Origin: Fannyhessea vaginae DSM 15829
GTDB lineage: Bacteria; Actinomycetota; Coriobacteriia; Coriobacteriales; Atopobiaceae
Assembly (NCBI RefSeq): GCF_000159235.2
Contig: NZ_ACGK02000001.1
Span: 372,001 to 436,000, forward strand
Direction: 5' to 3'
Length of the DNA stretch: 64,000 nt
The stretch's first letter is position 1, and each line of letters opens with the position of its first letter. The position numbers and the translations under genes were made by a program. The notes beneath the pieces were generated by a model, which did not search any database, had not been told where the DNA came from, and worked only from the letters and a program-made list of their open reading frames with translations. Positions 18,650 through 27,848 of this stretch are shown here, piece by piece.

Positions 18650-18964
18650 ATGTCACTTTCTATTACATATACGCATGAACAAGCGCAAGGTATCGTGAAC
18701 GTTTCTGGTGAAGTTGACGTATCGTGTGCCGATGAATTACGTACAAAACTGCAAGATGCGCTTTCCGATGACATTAAACAGCTCATCATCGATATAGAGC
18801 ATATGAGCTACATTGATTCAACCGGTATTGGTGTATTGGTTGGCGCCGCTCATCAAGCAACAACATGTGGTGTACATACGCAGGTTATACATCCACAGCG
18901 TAATGTGCTTCGTATACTTTCTATGCTTGGCGTATGTGAAGAGCTGGGTATTTCTCAATCATAA
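18650..18964 (+). CDS. STAS domain protein (anti-sigma factor antagonist type)
   Basis: 104 residues, entirely one STAS domain. The phosphorylatable serine loop is intact: MSYIDSTGIGVLVGA, with the Ser of DSTG being the usual target of an RsbW/SpoIIAB-like kinase. Start ATG 18650 follows AAGGGGTG at 5 nt; GTG 18644 is less likely. No anti-sigma kinase or sigma factor gene is in this window, so the partner must be encoded elsewhere. It sits between a TPR membrane protein and tatA, 14 nt before tatA. Confidence 0.88.
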   Translation: MSLSITYTHEQAQGIVNVSGEVDVSCADELRTKLQDALSDDIKQLIIDIEHMSYIDSTGIGVLVGAAHQATTCGVHTQVIHPQRNVLRILSMLGVCEELGISQS

Positions 18965-18978
18965 GCAAGGAGGCTTTT

Positions 18979-19752
18979 GTGTTTGGAATTAGCGAAACAG
19001 AGCTTGCCCTTATTGCGTTATTTGGATTTTTGCTGTTTGGTCCCGATAAACTGCCAGGTATGGGCAGAACTATTGGCCGCATGCTCAAACAGTTTAGACA
19101 AGCGCAGGAAGACTTTAATGAAGTTGTCCAAACTGAAGTTATAAATCCTATGAACGATGCTGTTAACGGCACTGGAAACGATGATGCGGCTCAAAAGAAA
19201 GCGCAAGGCTTGCATGATGCACTCTCCGATGATGCCGACATTGCTGATGGCGCGGATGAGGCAACTTCGGAGCCTGCTGTGCGAAAAGAATCGTTTGCCG
19301 AGCGTCGTGCACGTTTGGAAAAAGAAAAACAAGAACGCGAAAAGCGTGCCCAAGAAAAGCTCGAGCGCGCACAGCACGAACAACTCGACACACTTTCAGG
19401 TACACAAACCGAGCAAAAAAAGCCTGTTCACAGCGATGTCCAGTCCTCAAAATCCGAGGATAATCAAGCTGGTGAAAAAAGCAGCCCATGTGATACAGCA
19501 CAAGATGTAGCTGAAGAAAGGTCTGGCGAACAATCAGATACGGCCGCGTCAGCTGCGCCTAACCCTTTAAGCGCACAGGCGCTTTATGCACTTAAACCAA
19601 AACAAACGCTTACGCAAACTGCAGACGCGCGCGATCATTATGAACCTGAGCTTGCGCCAGATGCTAACCATGGTGCTTGTGAAAAACCTGAGTCTACATC
19701 CGCACCTGCATGTGAAGACACAACACAGAAGGAGGAACCCTCATGCCAGTAG
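18979..19752 (+). CDS. tatA: Sec-independent translocase subunit TatA/TatB with long acidic tail
   Basis: 257 residues with a GTG start behind AGGAGG. Residues 1-50 are classic TatA/B: short hydrophobic helix, then F-G-P-D-K-L-P-G-M hinge and an amphipathic helix (GRTIGRMLKQFRQAQEDF). From residue 65 to the end there is a long charged, Ala/Glu/Gln/Ser-rich tail with a predicted helical KERE-type stretch (about 105-135), far longer than TatA (about 60-90) or most TatB. It overlaps tatC by 10 nt. Only one TatA/B-type gene is seen here, so it may serve both functions, as in other Gram-positive TatAC systems. Confidence 0.88.
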   Translation: MFGISETELALIALFGFLLFGPDKLPGMGRTIGRMLKQFRQAQEDFNEVVQTEVINPMNDAVNGTGNDDAAQKKAQGLHDALSDDADIADGADEATSEPAVRKESFAERRARLEKEKQEREKRAQEKLERAQHEQLDTLSGTQTEQKKPVHSDVQSSKSEDNQAGEKSSPCDTAQDVAEERSGEQSDTAASAAPNPLSAQALYALKPKQTLTQTADARDHYEPELAPDANHGACEKPESTSAPACEDTTQKEEPSCQ

Positions 19753-20522
19753 GTCCTGCTCGTATGCCCTTACTTGATCATTTGGGCGAACTCCGTAGAC
19801 GTCTTACCATTATCGTAGTATCTGTTGTGGTAACCGCTCTTATTGTGTATGCTGCAACGCCTGTGCTTATAGACTTTCTTATGGACCCTATCCGTGCTTC
19901 TTTGCCCGAAGGTTCTCATTTGATGGTGCTTACGGTTCTTGGTGGCTTTACCATACGTTTTAAGGTTGCTATTTTCTTTGGCATTATTATTGCAGCTCCT
20001 ATTATTATTTGGGAGATGCTTGGATTTTGTCTACCTGCGCTTAAGCCAAATGAGCAAAAATGGGTTATTCCTACGGTTGCTGCTATGGTGTTTTTGTTTT
20101 TGTTTGGTATGGCGTTTTGCTACATTGTTATACAACAGGCAGCTATCGGTTGGATGATCGACCAAATTACCGACTTTGCAACTGTTGCGCCCGATGCCGA
20201 AGACTATCTTAATATTATTATGCTTTTGGAGATTGGCTTTGGATTTGCATTTCAGTTGCCACTCGTAATTTTTTACCTGTCAATTTTCCACCTGGTCCCC
20301 TATAAAGTTTTCAGGCAACAATGGCGTATTATTTACGTTGGGCTGCTTATTATTTCTAGCGTTGTTACGCCTGACGCATCCCCAGTTACTATGATTTTGA
20401 TGTTTGCTGCATTAGTTGCTCTGTATGAAATTGCTTTAACGATTGCACGCTATGTTCTTATTGCACGTCATGGCAAGGCATCACTTTCGTGGACGCGCGA
20501 AGAATACAGTGAGCATCTCTAG
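19743..20522 (+). CDS. tatC: Sec-independent translocase subunit TatC
   Basis: 259 residues, six membrane helices. Signatures: LLDHLGELRRRL at the N-terminus (the Glu and Arg face the twin-arginine signal), FLFGMAFCYIV and LEIGFGFAFQLPL in the core, and SSVVTPDASPVTM at the periplasmic loop. Receives twin-arginine preproteins. Starts 10 nt inside tatA with GAAGGAGG in the tatA coding sequence, so the two are translationally linked. The C-terminus is followed 50 nt later by topA. Confidence 0.95.
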   Translation: MPVGPARMPLLDHLGELRRRLTIIVVSVVVTALIVYAATPVLIDFLMDPIRASLPEGSHLMVLTVLGGFTIRFKVAIFFGIIIAAPIIIWEMLGFCLPALKPNEQKWVIPTVAAMVFLFLFGMAFCYIVIQQAAIGWMIDQITDFATVAPDAEDYLNIIMLLEIGFGFAFQLPLVIFYLSIFHLVPYKVFRQQWRIIYVGLLIISSVVTPDASPVTMILMFAALVALYEIALTIARYVLIARHGKASLSWTREEYSEHL

Positions 20523-20572
20523 CACATCTAGCAGGAAAACTCTGATACCAATACTGAGTATGAGGAGGCATT

Positions 20573-23161
20573 TTGAAACTTATCGTTACCGAGAAAAATG
20601 ACGCTGCACAACAGATAGCACGCTTGTTGTCAAAGGCGGGCAAGCCGGTTGTAGATAAAGTTTACGATACACCTGTTTATCGTTTTAAGTATGACGGTAC
20701 CGATTGTGTGACCATTGGACTTCGTGGCCACATCATGGCACCCGATTTTCCTCATGAATTGCACTATAAAAAGTCAACAGGATGGTATGCGCTTACCGAG
20801 GAAGGTGAGATTCTTTCTGCTCAGTTGCCAAAAGAGTTGGCATGTCCTCCGTTTGAATCTAAACGCAAACCGTACTTAAGCGACGGTATTGATATTAAGG
20901 GCTGGAAAGTTCCTAGTTTGCCGTATTTGATATGGTCACCCATAGAAAAGCTCCCTGCCGAAAAAGGTATTATCCGAGCGCTCAAAAATTTGGCTAAAAA
21001 AGCTGATTCCATCATTATTGCAACAGACTTTGACCGCGAAGGTGAGCTTATTGGATCGGATGCGCTCCATCAGATGCAGCAAGTTGCTGTGGACGTGCCG
21101 GTTTTTCGTGCGCGGTATTCTGCTTTTACGCAGGCCGAAATTGACCATGCGTTTGAGCATTTGGTTAAGCTCGATCAAAACCTAGCGGATGCAGGTGAAA
21201 GCCGTCAATATATTGATCTTATTTGGGGTGCTGTTCTTACGCGCTATCTTACGATGGCAAAATTCAGCGGATTGGGTAACGTTCGCTCGGCTGGTCGTGT
21301 GCAAACACCTACGCTTGCATTGGTGGTAGAAAAAGAGCGTGAGCGCAACGCCTTTGTCCCCGAAGACTATTGGGTTATTTCGGGCATGTTGTCTGTAACG
21401 CCAGACGCAAGTGCAGACGAAAAATTCAAAACAACGCATGCTATAGCTCGTTTTAAGGACAAAGAACAGGCAACTGCAGCGTTTAATCGAGTGCGTAATG
21501 CGCGCTCGGCAACTGTTGAGGAAATCGAAGAAAAATCGCGCACAACGCGGCCTCCAGCGCCCTTTAATACCACGTCTTTACAAGCAGCAGCCGCCGCCGA
21601 GGGCATAACTCCAGCGCGCACGATGCGTCTTGCTGAGTCGTTGTATATGGAGGGTCTGATTTCGTATCCGCGTGTAGATAACACGGTATACCCCTCATCG
21701 CTTAATCTTCGCGCTTGTGTTAAAAATCTAGCGCATGTACCTCAGTATCGTCCGTATTGTAATGAATTGTTATCGCAAGAAAAGCTTACGCCAACACGAG
21801 GAAAGCAACAAACTACCGACCATCCTCCCATTTATCCAACGGCTGCTGCTGATCCTACAAAATTAGATGCCGCAGCGTGGAAACTTTACAACTTAATTGC
21901 GCGGCGCTTTCTGGCCACGCTTTCTGCGCCTTCGGTAGCACAAAATACCAAGCTTAAGCTTAACATTGCCGATGAGCCCTTTGTTTCTTCGGGAACCGTT
22001 ATTACCACTCTTGGATTTAGAGCAATATATCCCTATGGACTTCATAAAGACGAGCAATTACCTGCAGTTTCGCAAGGTGATGTTTTGTCGGTTCATGATA
22101 TGAATATGGACGCCAAGCAAACCGAACCTCCTGCGCGTTACAGCCAAGGTCGTCTTATTCAGGAAATGGAAAAGCACGGATTGGGCACTAAGTCAACGCG
22201 CGCTTCCATTATTCAGCGTTTGTATGATGTTAAATATCTAAAAGGCGATCCTGTTGAAGCAAGTCAGCTTGGTTGTGCAGTGATTGATGCGCTTACTCAA
22301 TATGCACCGCATATTACCAGCTCAAATATGACTTCTGAGCTTGAAGAAGACATGACGAGCGTTGCAGAAGGAGCCTCAACGCAAGAGCACGTTGTTGATC
22401 ATTCGCGCGCTTTGTTGGCGTCTGTTATGGGGACGCTGATTGATCATGTTCAAGACTTAGGCGAAGCAATATCTGACGCAGTTACAGCTGATGCTAAGGT
22501 TGGAGTTTGTCCAGAGTGCGGTAAAGACCTTGTGATGAAAAGCTCTGCAAAAACGCGCTCAAATTTTGTTGGCTGCGTTGGATGGCCCGATTGCAATGTA
22601 ACGTATCCTGTGCCTACTGGGCGCATTGAAGCGCTTGAAGGCGAAAAGAGTAGGTGCGAAACGTGTAAAGCACCTCGTGTAAAAGTTCATCCCTTTAGAC
22701 AGCGTGCGTTTGAAATTTGTATTAATCCTGCATGTCCGAGCAATCTAGAGCCCGATATAGTTGTTGGTGTTTGCCAAACGTGTGCACAAGCAGGCAAAGA
22801 TTGCAAGCTTATTGCGCATAAAAGCGAAAAAACGGCCAAGCGTTTTATTCGTTGCGAAAATTATGATGAATGTCAGACAAGCTATCCTTTGCCTCAGCGT
22901 GGTGCGCTCACAGCTACACAGCAGACGTGCCCTGAATGTGGTGCTCCTATTGTAGAAGTGCAAACACAACGTGGGCCTTGGAAGATTTGCGTTAATATGA
23001 ATTGTCCGCTTAAGAAAAATGCTGCAGCAAAGAAAACGTCTTCGCGTAAAGCATCTTCACGTAAGACATCTGCACGTAAAAAGACTACTACCAAGCGCAC
23101 AACAAGCGCTACTCGTAAAAAAACATCTTCTGTACGCTCAACTCAAAAGAGCTCATCATGA
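20573..23161 (+). CDS. topA: DNA topoisomerase IA with four zinc-finger modules
   Basis: 862 residues, TTG start behind AGGAGG. TOPRIM domain with E7 and TDFDREGELIG (151-161); catalytic Tyr365 in GLISYPRVDNTVYP; TDHPPIYPT and GLGTKSTRASII blocks follow. These active-site variants (YPRxDNTVYP, TDHPPIxPT) resemble archaeal topoisomerase I more than E. coli TopA. After residue 640 come four Cys4 modules (CPECGKDL..., CETCKAP..., CQTC..., CPECGAP...), then a 45-residue Lys/Ser/Thr/Arg-rich tail that probably binds DNA. Relaxes negative supercoils. It overlaps tmk by 4 nt. Confidence 0.93.
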   Translation: MKLIVTEKNDAAQQIARLLSKAGKPVVDKVYDTPVYRFKYDGTDCVTIGLRGHIMAPDFPHELHYKKSTGWYALTEEGEILSAQLPKELACPPFESKRKPYLSDGIDIKGWKVPSLPYLIWSPIEKLPAEKGIIRALKNLAKKADSIIIATDFDREGELIGSDALHQMQQVAVDVPVFRARYSAFTQAEIDHAFEHLVKLDQNLADAGESRQYIDLIWGAVLTRYLTMAKFSGLGNVRSAGRVQTPTLALVVEKERERNAFVPEDYWVISGMLSVTPDASADEKFKTTHAIARFKDKEQATAAFNRVRNARSATVEEIEEKSRTTRPPAPFNTTSLQAAAAAEGITPARTMRLAESLYMEGLISYPRVDNTVYPSSLNLRACVKNLAHVPQYRPYCNELLSQEKLTPTRGKQQTTDHPPIYPTAAADPTKLDAAAWKLYNLIARRFLATLSAPSVAQNTKLKLNIADEPFVSSGTVITTLGFRAIYPYGLHKDEQLPAVSQGDVLSVHDMNMDAKQTEPPARYSQGRLIQEMEKHGLGTKSTRASIIQRLYDVKYLKGDPVEASQLGCAVIDALTQYAPHITSSNMTSELEEDMTSVAEGASTQEHVVDHSRALLASVMGTLIDHVQDLGEAISDAVTADAKVGVCPECGKDLVMKSSAKTRSNFVGCVGWPDCNVTYPVPTGRIEALEGEKSRCETCKAPRVKVHPFRQRAFEICINPACPSNLEPDIVVGVCQTCAQAGKDCKLIAHKSEKTAKRFIRCENYDECQTSYPLPQRGALTATQQTCPECGAPIVEVQTQRGPWKICVNMNCPLKKNAAAKKTSSRKASSRKTSARKKTTTKRTTSATRKKTSSVRSTQKSSS

Positions 23162-23793
23162 GTGCATCGGGCTTATTTATAACACTTGAAGGTGTGGATG
23201 GCTGTGGCAAGTCTACACAAGTACAACTTCTAAGATCGTGTTTTGAAGAGGCTTCTTATAAGGTGTCTTGCTTGCGCGAACCTGGTGGCACGTCTATTTC
23301 TGAGGCAATACGAGCTCTTGTGTTAGACCCTGCGTATACGTCTATGTCTTCTGAGTGCGAACTGCTTTTGTATGAAGCTGCGCGTGCACAGCTTGTTCAT
23401 GAGGTTATTAAGCCTGCTTTAGCGCAGGGTCGTATAGTTTTATGTGATAGATATTTTGATTCAACTTATGCATATCAATATGGTGGTCGCAAGTTAGCAG
23501 AGGATATGGTGCTTCGGGCAAATGACCTTGGTTCGTGTGGTATTGTTCCGCATAAAACATATGTGCTTGACGTAGATGTTGCTTGTGCATATGCGCGTGC
23601 TACTCAAACGAGTGTTGACAGGCTTGAACAGGAAGGACTTGCCTTCCAACAAGACGTTCAAAAAGCGTATAAAAAGCTCGCTTGTCTTCAACCGCAACGT
23701 GTCACGCTTATTTCGGGGGAAGGGACACCGCAAGAGGTGTTTTCAAGGCTTTATGCTGATATACGTAAAACCTTTCCTCAGCTGTCCCTTTAG
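23158..23793 (+). CDS. tmk: Thymidylate kinase
   Basis: 211 residues. P-loop EGVDGCGKST, REPGGTSISE and DRYFDSTYAYQ are the three dTMP kinase signatures; makes dTDP from dTMP. Starts inside the stop of topA (ATGA), so it is translationally coupled. The lid around residues 140-160 (AYARATQTSVDRLEQEGLAF) lacks the double Arg P-loop of type I enzymes, as in type II TMPKs. Followed by holB after 130 nt, a common pairing. Confidence 0.95.
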   Translation: MSASGLFITLEGVDGCGKSTQVQLLRSCFEEASYKVSCLREPGGTSISEAIRALVLDPAYTSMSSECELLLYEAARAQLVHEVIKPALAQGRIVLCDRYFDSTYAYQYGGRKLAEDMVLRANDLGSCGIVPHKTYVLDVDVACAYARATQTSVDRLEQEGLAFQQDVQKAYKKLACLQPQRVTLISGEGTPQEVFSRLYADIRKTFPQLSL

Positions 23794-23922
23794 TTTTGCT
23801 ATTCCTTTTACGCGTTTTGTGTAAGATATGCGCGCAAAAGATATGCGCGTGCATGGTTTGTATGATAAGTACAGGTAACGTATGGCATATACGTTTTAAT
23901 TTTGAATATGAGGTGAGCATAC

Positions 23923-25059
23923 GTGAGCGCTTTTGATATAACTTCGGAAAATCTTCTTGGTGTTTTGGCACTTCAAGCCCATGTATGTTCTTTTTTTAAG
24001 CAAGCATATGCTCAAAGGCAGCTTTCTCATGCCTATCTCTTTATTGGTAATTATGGGTTAGGAATCTCTGAAGCTCTTGATGAATTGGCAAAAATGCTTC
24101 TTTGCCCACATGGCGGCGATGAGTGCGCTTGCTGCAAACGCATTATGCATAAAAGTCATCCTGATGTGCATCAGTTTTATCCTCAAGGCGCACAAGGCTA
24201 TGTTGTTGAGCAGATCCATGATCTTCTTGATGTGGTACATCGCGCACCTATTCAGGCAAAACGTAAGCTTATCGTGATTCATGAGGCACAATCCTTGGGT
24301 GCGTCTTGTGCCAATGCGTTGCTTAAAACGCTTGAAGAACCCCCAGCTTCGGTATACTTTGTTTTGGTAAGTACATCCGCAGCGCAGGTGTTGCAAACGG
24401 TATCATCTCGTTGTCAACATATTCCGTTTACGTTCATAAATCAAGCTCAAGCAGCAAAATTGGTTGAACGGGCGGCAGCGTCAACACCCGAACAAGCACG
24501 ATGGGCCTTGTATATTAAACAAAGTCCAAAGGCGGCTATAGATTTTTTGCGTTCGTCTTCAAAAATGAATATACGAAGCAAAATTATGCATATCTTTGCG
24601 ATAATGCCCGATGCAGATAGTTGGGATCTTATTGAGCTGGCCGATGAGTTGTGTGTACTTATTCAAATCCCTCTTGATCAAAAAACCGACGAGCAACAAG
24701 CCGATTTTGACCGTTCGCAGGACTTCTTGTCGGCAGGAGCGCGTAAAAAGATGCAAGCAGTGCATAAACGCGAACTTAGTCGCGCACAGCAGATATCGGT
24801 TGAAGAAATTATAGATATAAGTGCTTCTTTGTTGCGAGATGCTATGTTTTTCAGCGAAGGCGCGCACGCAGAAATTATGAATCAGGATGCCGTGAATATA
24901 TGTGATTGTCTTGCAGCCTGCGCCTCAACTGATGCTATGTTGGCTACGCTTGCATACGTCGCGCGTGCAAAACAACAAATGCGAGCTCATGTGTCAGCGC
25001 AACTCGTACTTGAAGCATTCTTTTTGAACGTACATCGCACGCTTATTGCTGGTAGATAA
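23923..25059 (+). CDS. holB: DNA polymerase III delta' subunit
   Basis: 378 residues, GTG start with GAGGTGAG upstream. Clamp-loader AAA+ fold: LSHAYLFIGNYGLGISEA replaces the P-loop (no Lys-Ser/Thr, as expected for the non-hydrolysing delta'), a zinc module CPHGGDECACC, the sensor block ANALLKTLEEPP and the SRC motif in VSSRCQHIPF. The C-terminal third is poorly conserved helical sequence. Cytoplasmic; part of the replisome. Gap to queD 28 nt. Confidence 0.9.
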   Translation: MSAFDITSENLLGVLALQAHVCSFFKQAYAQRQLSHAYLFIGNYGLGISEALDELAKMLLCPHGGDECACCKRIMHKSHPDVHQFYPQGAQGYVVEQIHDLLDVVHRAPIQAKRKLIVIHEAQSLGASCANALLKTLEEPPASVYFVLVSTSAAQVLQTVSSRCQHIPFTFINQAQAAKLVERAAASTPEQARWALYIKQSPKAAIDFLRSSSKMNIRSKIMHIFAIMPDADSWDLIELADELCVLIQIPLDQKTDEQQADFDRSQDFLSAGARKKMQAVHKRELSRAQQISVEEIIDISASLLRDAMFFSEGAHAEIMNQDAVNICDCLAACASTDAMLATLAYVARAKQQMRAHVSAQLVLEAFFLNVHRTLIAGR

Positions 25060-25087
25060 TGCGCAAAGCTTAGAGGGGGGAGTTTAT

Positions 25088-25510
25088 ATGGGATTTAGTT
25101 TAAAAACTCAAAGTTATTTTAATGCTGCTCATTTTTTAACAAATTATAAGGGAAAATGCGAAAATCTGCACGGACATCGTTGGCAAGTTATTGTGTATCT
25201 CTATAAAGAGAATCTTTCATCTCAAGGCGAAGATAAAGATATGCTTATAGATTTTGGCGAGTTTAAGCAAATTGTCCGCGCGGAAGTTAAAAAATTTGAC
25301 CACACCTTTATTGTTGAAGAGAATTCTTTACACCCCGAAACGGTTCGCGCACTTGAGCAGGAAACTTTTAAGCTTACGTTTGTACCGTTTAGGACAACTT
25401 CAGAAAATTTTGCACGATACTTTTATCAACGATTTTGCGCGCTTGGTCTTCCTGTTGTGCGTGTTGAGGTTGACGAAACACCTCATAACTGTGCCATATA
25501 CGAAGCTTAA
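25088..25510 (+). CDS. queD: 6-carboxy-5,6,7,8-tetrahydropterin synthase (PTPS family)
   Basis: 140 residues from the ATG at 25088 behind GAGGGGGGAG; the frame is open further upstream but that part overlaps holB. Zinc-binding His set and catalytic Cys visible: AAHFL, then KCENLHGHRW, the CxxxHGH motif typical of QueD (first steps of queuosine/7-deazaguanine synthesis). Near the C-terminus VRVEVDETPHNCAIYE carries the conserved Glu. No queC, queE or queF is adjacent, so the remaining pathway must be elsewhere or preQ precursors are salvaged. Confidence 0.9.
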   Translation: MGFSLKTQSYFNAAHFLTNYKGKCENLHGHRWQVIVYLYKENLSSQGEDKDMLIDFGEFKQIVRAEVKKFDHTFIVEENSLHPETVRALEQETFKLTFVPFRTTSENFARYFYQRFCALGLPVVRVEVDETPHNCAIYEA

Positions 25511-25715
25511 ACAAGCGACTTAGCTAAATGTATAGATACATGTTTGCGTATACTCGTATGGGATGATGTGCGCATTTTGTTTGTATGCAAAATGTATAAA
25601 TTAGGCAAAAAAATACTTATCTTTTTTCTTGTTTGTCTAACCTTCGGGGGATTTTTTGGTACACTTACCATAAGCAGTCAAACACGTTAGGCTGTACGAT
25701 CGCAAAAGGACGCCG

Positions 25716-26762
25716 ATGTCTGATATTGCATTACATGGGGTAAATCTGTCAGGTTGGTTAAAGCTCGAGCCATGGATTACACCTGAGTATTTTGCACAAG
25801 CGCAAGTCCTTGATGAATGCGCTATGGTTAAATCGATGAGCAAACAAACCTACACCGACCTCATTCAATACCATCGGTCAACATTTATAGGCGAAATTGA
25901 TTTCAAAAATATTGCTGCCCGTGGCTTTAATGCCGTGCGTTTGTGCGTTCCTTTTTATGTGTTTGGCGATGCAGGACCTTTTACCTCTCAATTTATAGGC
26001 TGTGCCGATTATGTAGATCAAGCTTTTGATTGGGCGGATGAGATTGGCTTAAAAATTGTTTTGGTGCTTGATATAAACCCTGGTAATGAGGGTGAACTTT
26101 CTGAATACGTGCCAGAATTTTCTTCGTTTAATACCTATAAACATGATGCACTTAAAACCTTAAGCGCGCTTGCAAAACGCTATGCGTATCGCGCTGCGCT
26201 TGCTGGCTTTGAACTTGCAGCGCACCCTCGTATACAAAAAACTTTTGCGTTTAAGCGTCAAAGCGGTATACCTGCTCATTTGTTGCGCAATTATTATCGT
26301 GAAGGCTATGACATTATTCGTTCGCTTGCTGGTGATGATGTGCTGGTTATTATGCCCGATGCACACGAACCTCATATGTGGCGTTCGTTTATGGCATCTG
26401 GAAATTATAAACATACCATGCTTGACATACATCTCGATCATTTTGATGAATATTTTGAAATGCGCGGTGCGCTTACAACACAAACATTACTGGCGACCTC
26501 AAAGAATTATTTACACGCAGCGCAAAAAAACGGTTTCAAACTTATGGTTGGTACCTGGTGCTCGGCACTTCCTGGGCTGGATAGTGCTATGACACCAGAA
26601 GGTCATATTGCGCAAGAGCGCATTTATATGTCTGACCAGCTTGATTTATACCGCGCTTGTGATGCGTGGTTCTTCCAAACATGGAAAACGCAGGGTCGCC
26701 TTTCGGGCTGGGATGCTCGTCATGCATTTTCTTCGTTTGAAAGAAGAATGATATGCGCCTAA
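25716..26762 (+). CDS. GH5-like protein with replaced catalytic glutamates (probable pseudoenzyme)
   Basis: 348 residues, no signal peptide, ATG start. The fold blocks of GH5 exo-1,3-glucanase-type enzymes are clear: HGVNLSGWLKLEPWITPE, ARGFNAVRLCVPF, MLDIHLDHFDEYF and AWFFQTWKTQG. The catalytic positions are not: where the family has N-E-P (acid/base) this protein has A169-H170-P171; where it has G-E-W (nucleophile) it has G279-T280-W281; the LHGxPG histidine is D119. The protein is full length and the frame intact, so it seems retained for another role, perhaps carbohydrate binding or regulation in the cytoplasm. It overlaps rsmI by 10 nt. Confidence 0.75.
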   Translation: MSDIALHGVNLSGWLKLEPWITPEYFAQAQVLDECAMVKSMSKQTYTDLIQYHRSTFIGEIDFKNIAARGFNAVRLCVPFYVFGDAGPFTSQFIGCADYVDQAFDWADEIGLKIVLVLDINPGNEGELSEYVPEFSSFNTYKHDALKTLSALAKRYAYRAALAGFELAAHPRIQKTFAFKRQSGIPAHLLRNYYREGYDIIRSLAGDDVLVIMPDAHEPHMWRSFMASGNYKHTMLDIHLDHFDEYFEMRGALTTQTLLATSKNYLHAAQKNGFKLMVGTWCSALPGLDSAMTPEGHIAQERIYMSDQLDLYRACDAWFFQTWKTQGRLSGWDARHAFSSFERRMICA

Positions 26763-27736
26763 AGCCTCAAGACGATTCTTTAAAGCTGGCTGGCGCATCG
26801 CAGGGGGCTTCTTCATCTGTAGAATTGAGCGCGCACGCGCCATCCGCTCTATCTCAACAAACACAAGCAGGATATGTATCGCTCGTTGGAACCCCTATTG
26901 GCAATTTGTCCGATATGTCACCGCGTGCGGTATCGGTGCTTAAAGGTGCTGATGTACTGCTTTGCGAAGACACGCGTGTTACATCCAAGCTGCTTAACCA
27001 CTTTGATATTCACACCAAGCTCATCCGTGCCGATGAGAATGTTTTGCCCGAAAAAATCCCTGCAATTCTTATGCGTCTTGCAGCTGGCGAACACATTGCT
27101 TTAGTTTCAGACGCAGGGATGCCTGGGGTATCAGATCCAGGTCAGGTTTTAGCTGACGCGGCACTTAATGCAAACTATCGTGTTGAGGTGATTCCTGGTC
27201 CTTCCGCGGTATTAAGCGCTCTTGCGGCGTCGGGTTTTGCAATGAGTAATTTTTATTTTGAAGGCTTTTTACCTCGTAAAACAAGCGCGCTTCGCAAACG
27301 CTTACATGTGCTTGCGCGTATTCCTGCAACACTTGTTATCTACGAATCGCCTCATCGTGTGCTTCAAACGCTTCAAGAATTAGCAGAGGAGTTTGCTCAT
27401 GTACGTTGCGCGCTGGTACGTGAGCTTACTAAAATTCACGAAGATTGTATGCGTGATACCATTGAGGATCTTATAGTGCGCCTGCAAGCAGCTGAACACG
27501 TGCGGCCGCTCCGCGGTGAGTGTGTGTTGGTTGTAGAATGTACGCCCGAGCGTGCGCGTGAGTGTTTGGATAATTTGGAACGCATGGACACGCATGTTGC
27601 GCGTACGTTGGAGGATGCTATTGCCGAAGGATTGCAACATCATATAAGCCCATCGGCGTTAGCAAAACAGCTCGCCCATGAATTTGATATTTCTAAATCG
27701 AGTGTTTACAATAAAATAATTGCAATATCCATGTAA
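26753..27736 (+). CDS. rsmI: 16S rRNA (cytidine(1402)-2'-O)-methyltransferase
   Basis: 327 residues. After an atypical 40-residue Ser/Ala-rich N-terminal extension the family start GYVSLVGTPIGNLSDMSPRA appears, then CEDTRVTSKLL, SDAGMPGVSDPG, PGPSAVLSALAASGF, FEGFLPRK and YESPHR, all RsmI signatures (SPOUT-unrelated tetrapyrrole-methylase fold). Methylates the ribose of C1402 in the P site of 16S rRNA using SAM. Starts inside the end of the GH5-like gene, so the two are cotranscribed. Confidence 0.95.
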   Translation: MRLKPQDDSLKLAGASQGASSSVELSAHAPSALSQQTQAGYVSLVGTPIGNLSDMSPRAVSVLKGADVLLCEDTRVTSKLLNHFDIHTKLIRADENVLPEKIPAILMRLAAGEHIALVSDAGMPGVSDPGQVLADAALNANYRVEVIPGPSAVLSALAASGFAMSNFYFEGFLPRKTSALRKRLHVLARIPATLVIYESPHRVLQTLQELAEEFAHVRCALVRELTKIHEDCMRDTIEDLIVRLQAAEHVRPLRGECVLVVECTPERARECLDNLERMDTHVARTLEDAIAEGLQHHISPSALAKQLAHEFDISKSSVYNKIIAISM

Positions 27737-27763
27737 GTTTGTCGTAATTTACATGCTCAAACG

Positions 27764-27820
27764 TATAATAAATATGCTTTTAGGTTGTTGTAGCGCCCGT
27801 GCGTTGCACATAAAAGCATA
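27764..27820 (+). promoter_or_regulatory. Probable metG promoter and leader hairpin
   Basis: -10 TATAAT at 27764-27769 with a possible -35 TTGTCG (27739-27744, 19-nt spacing). Immediately after it TATGCTTTTA (27773-27782) pairs with TAAAAGCATA (27811-27820), a 10-bp stem closing a GC-rich 28-nt loop, 28 nt before the metG start. T-box hallmarks (an AGNNGGTGGNACCGCG-like antiterminator) are absent. Confidence 0.45.
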
Positions 27821-27848
27821 GAGCAGTTTCAAATCTCAAGGAGTTTGT

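Noticed and set aside
27737-27848. T-box leader before metG
   Set aside because: No antiterminator box or terminator; only a single hairpin.
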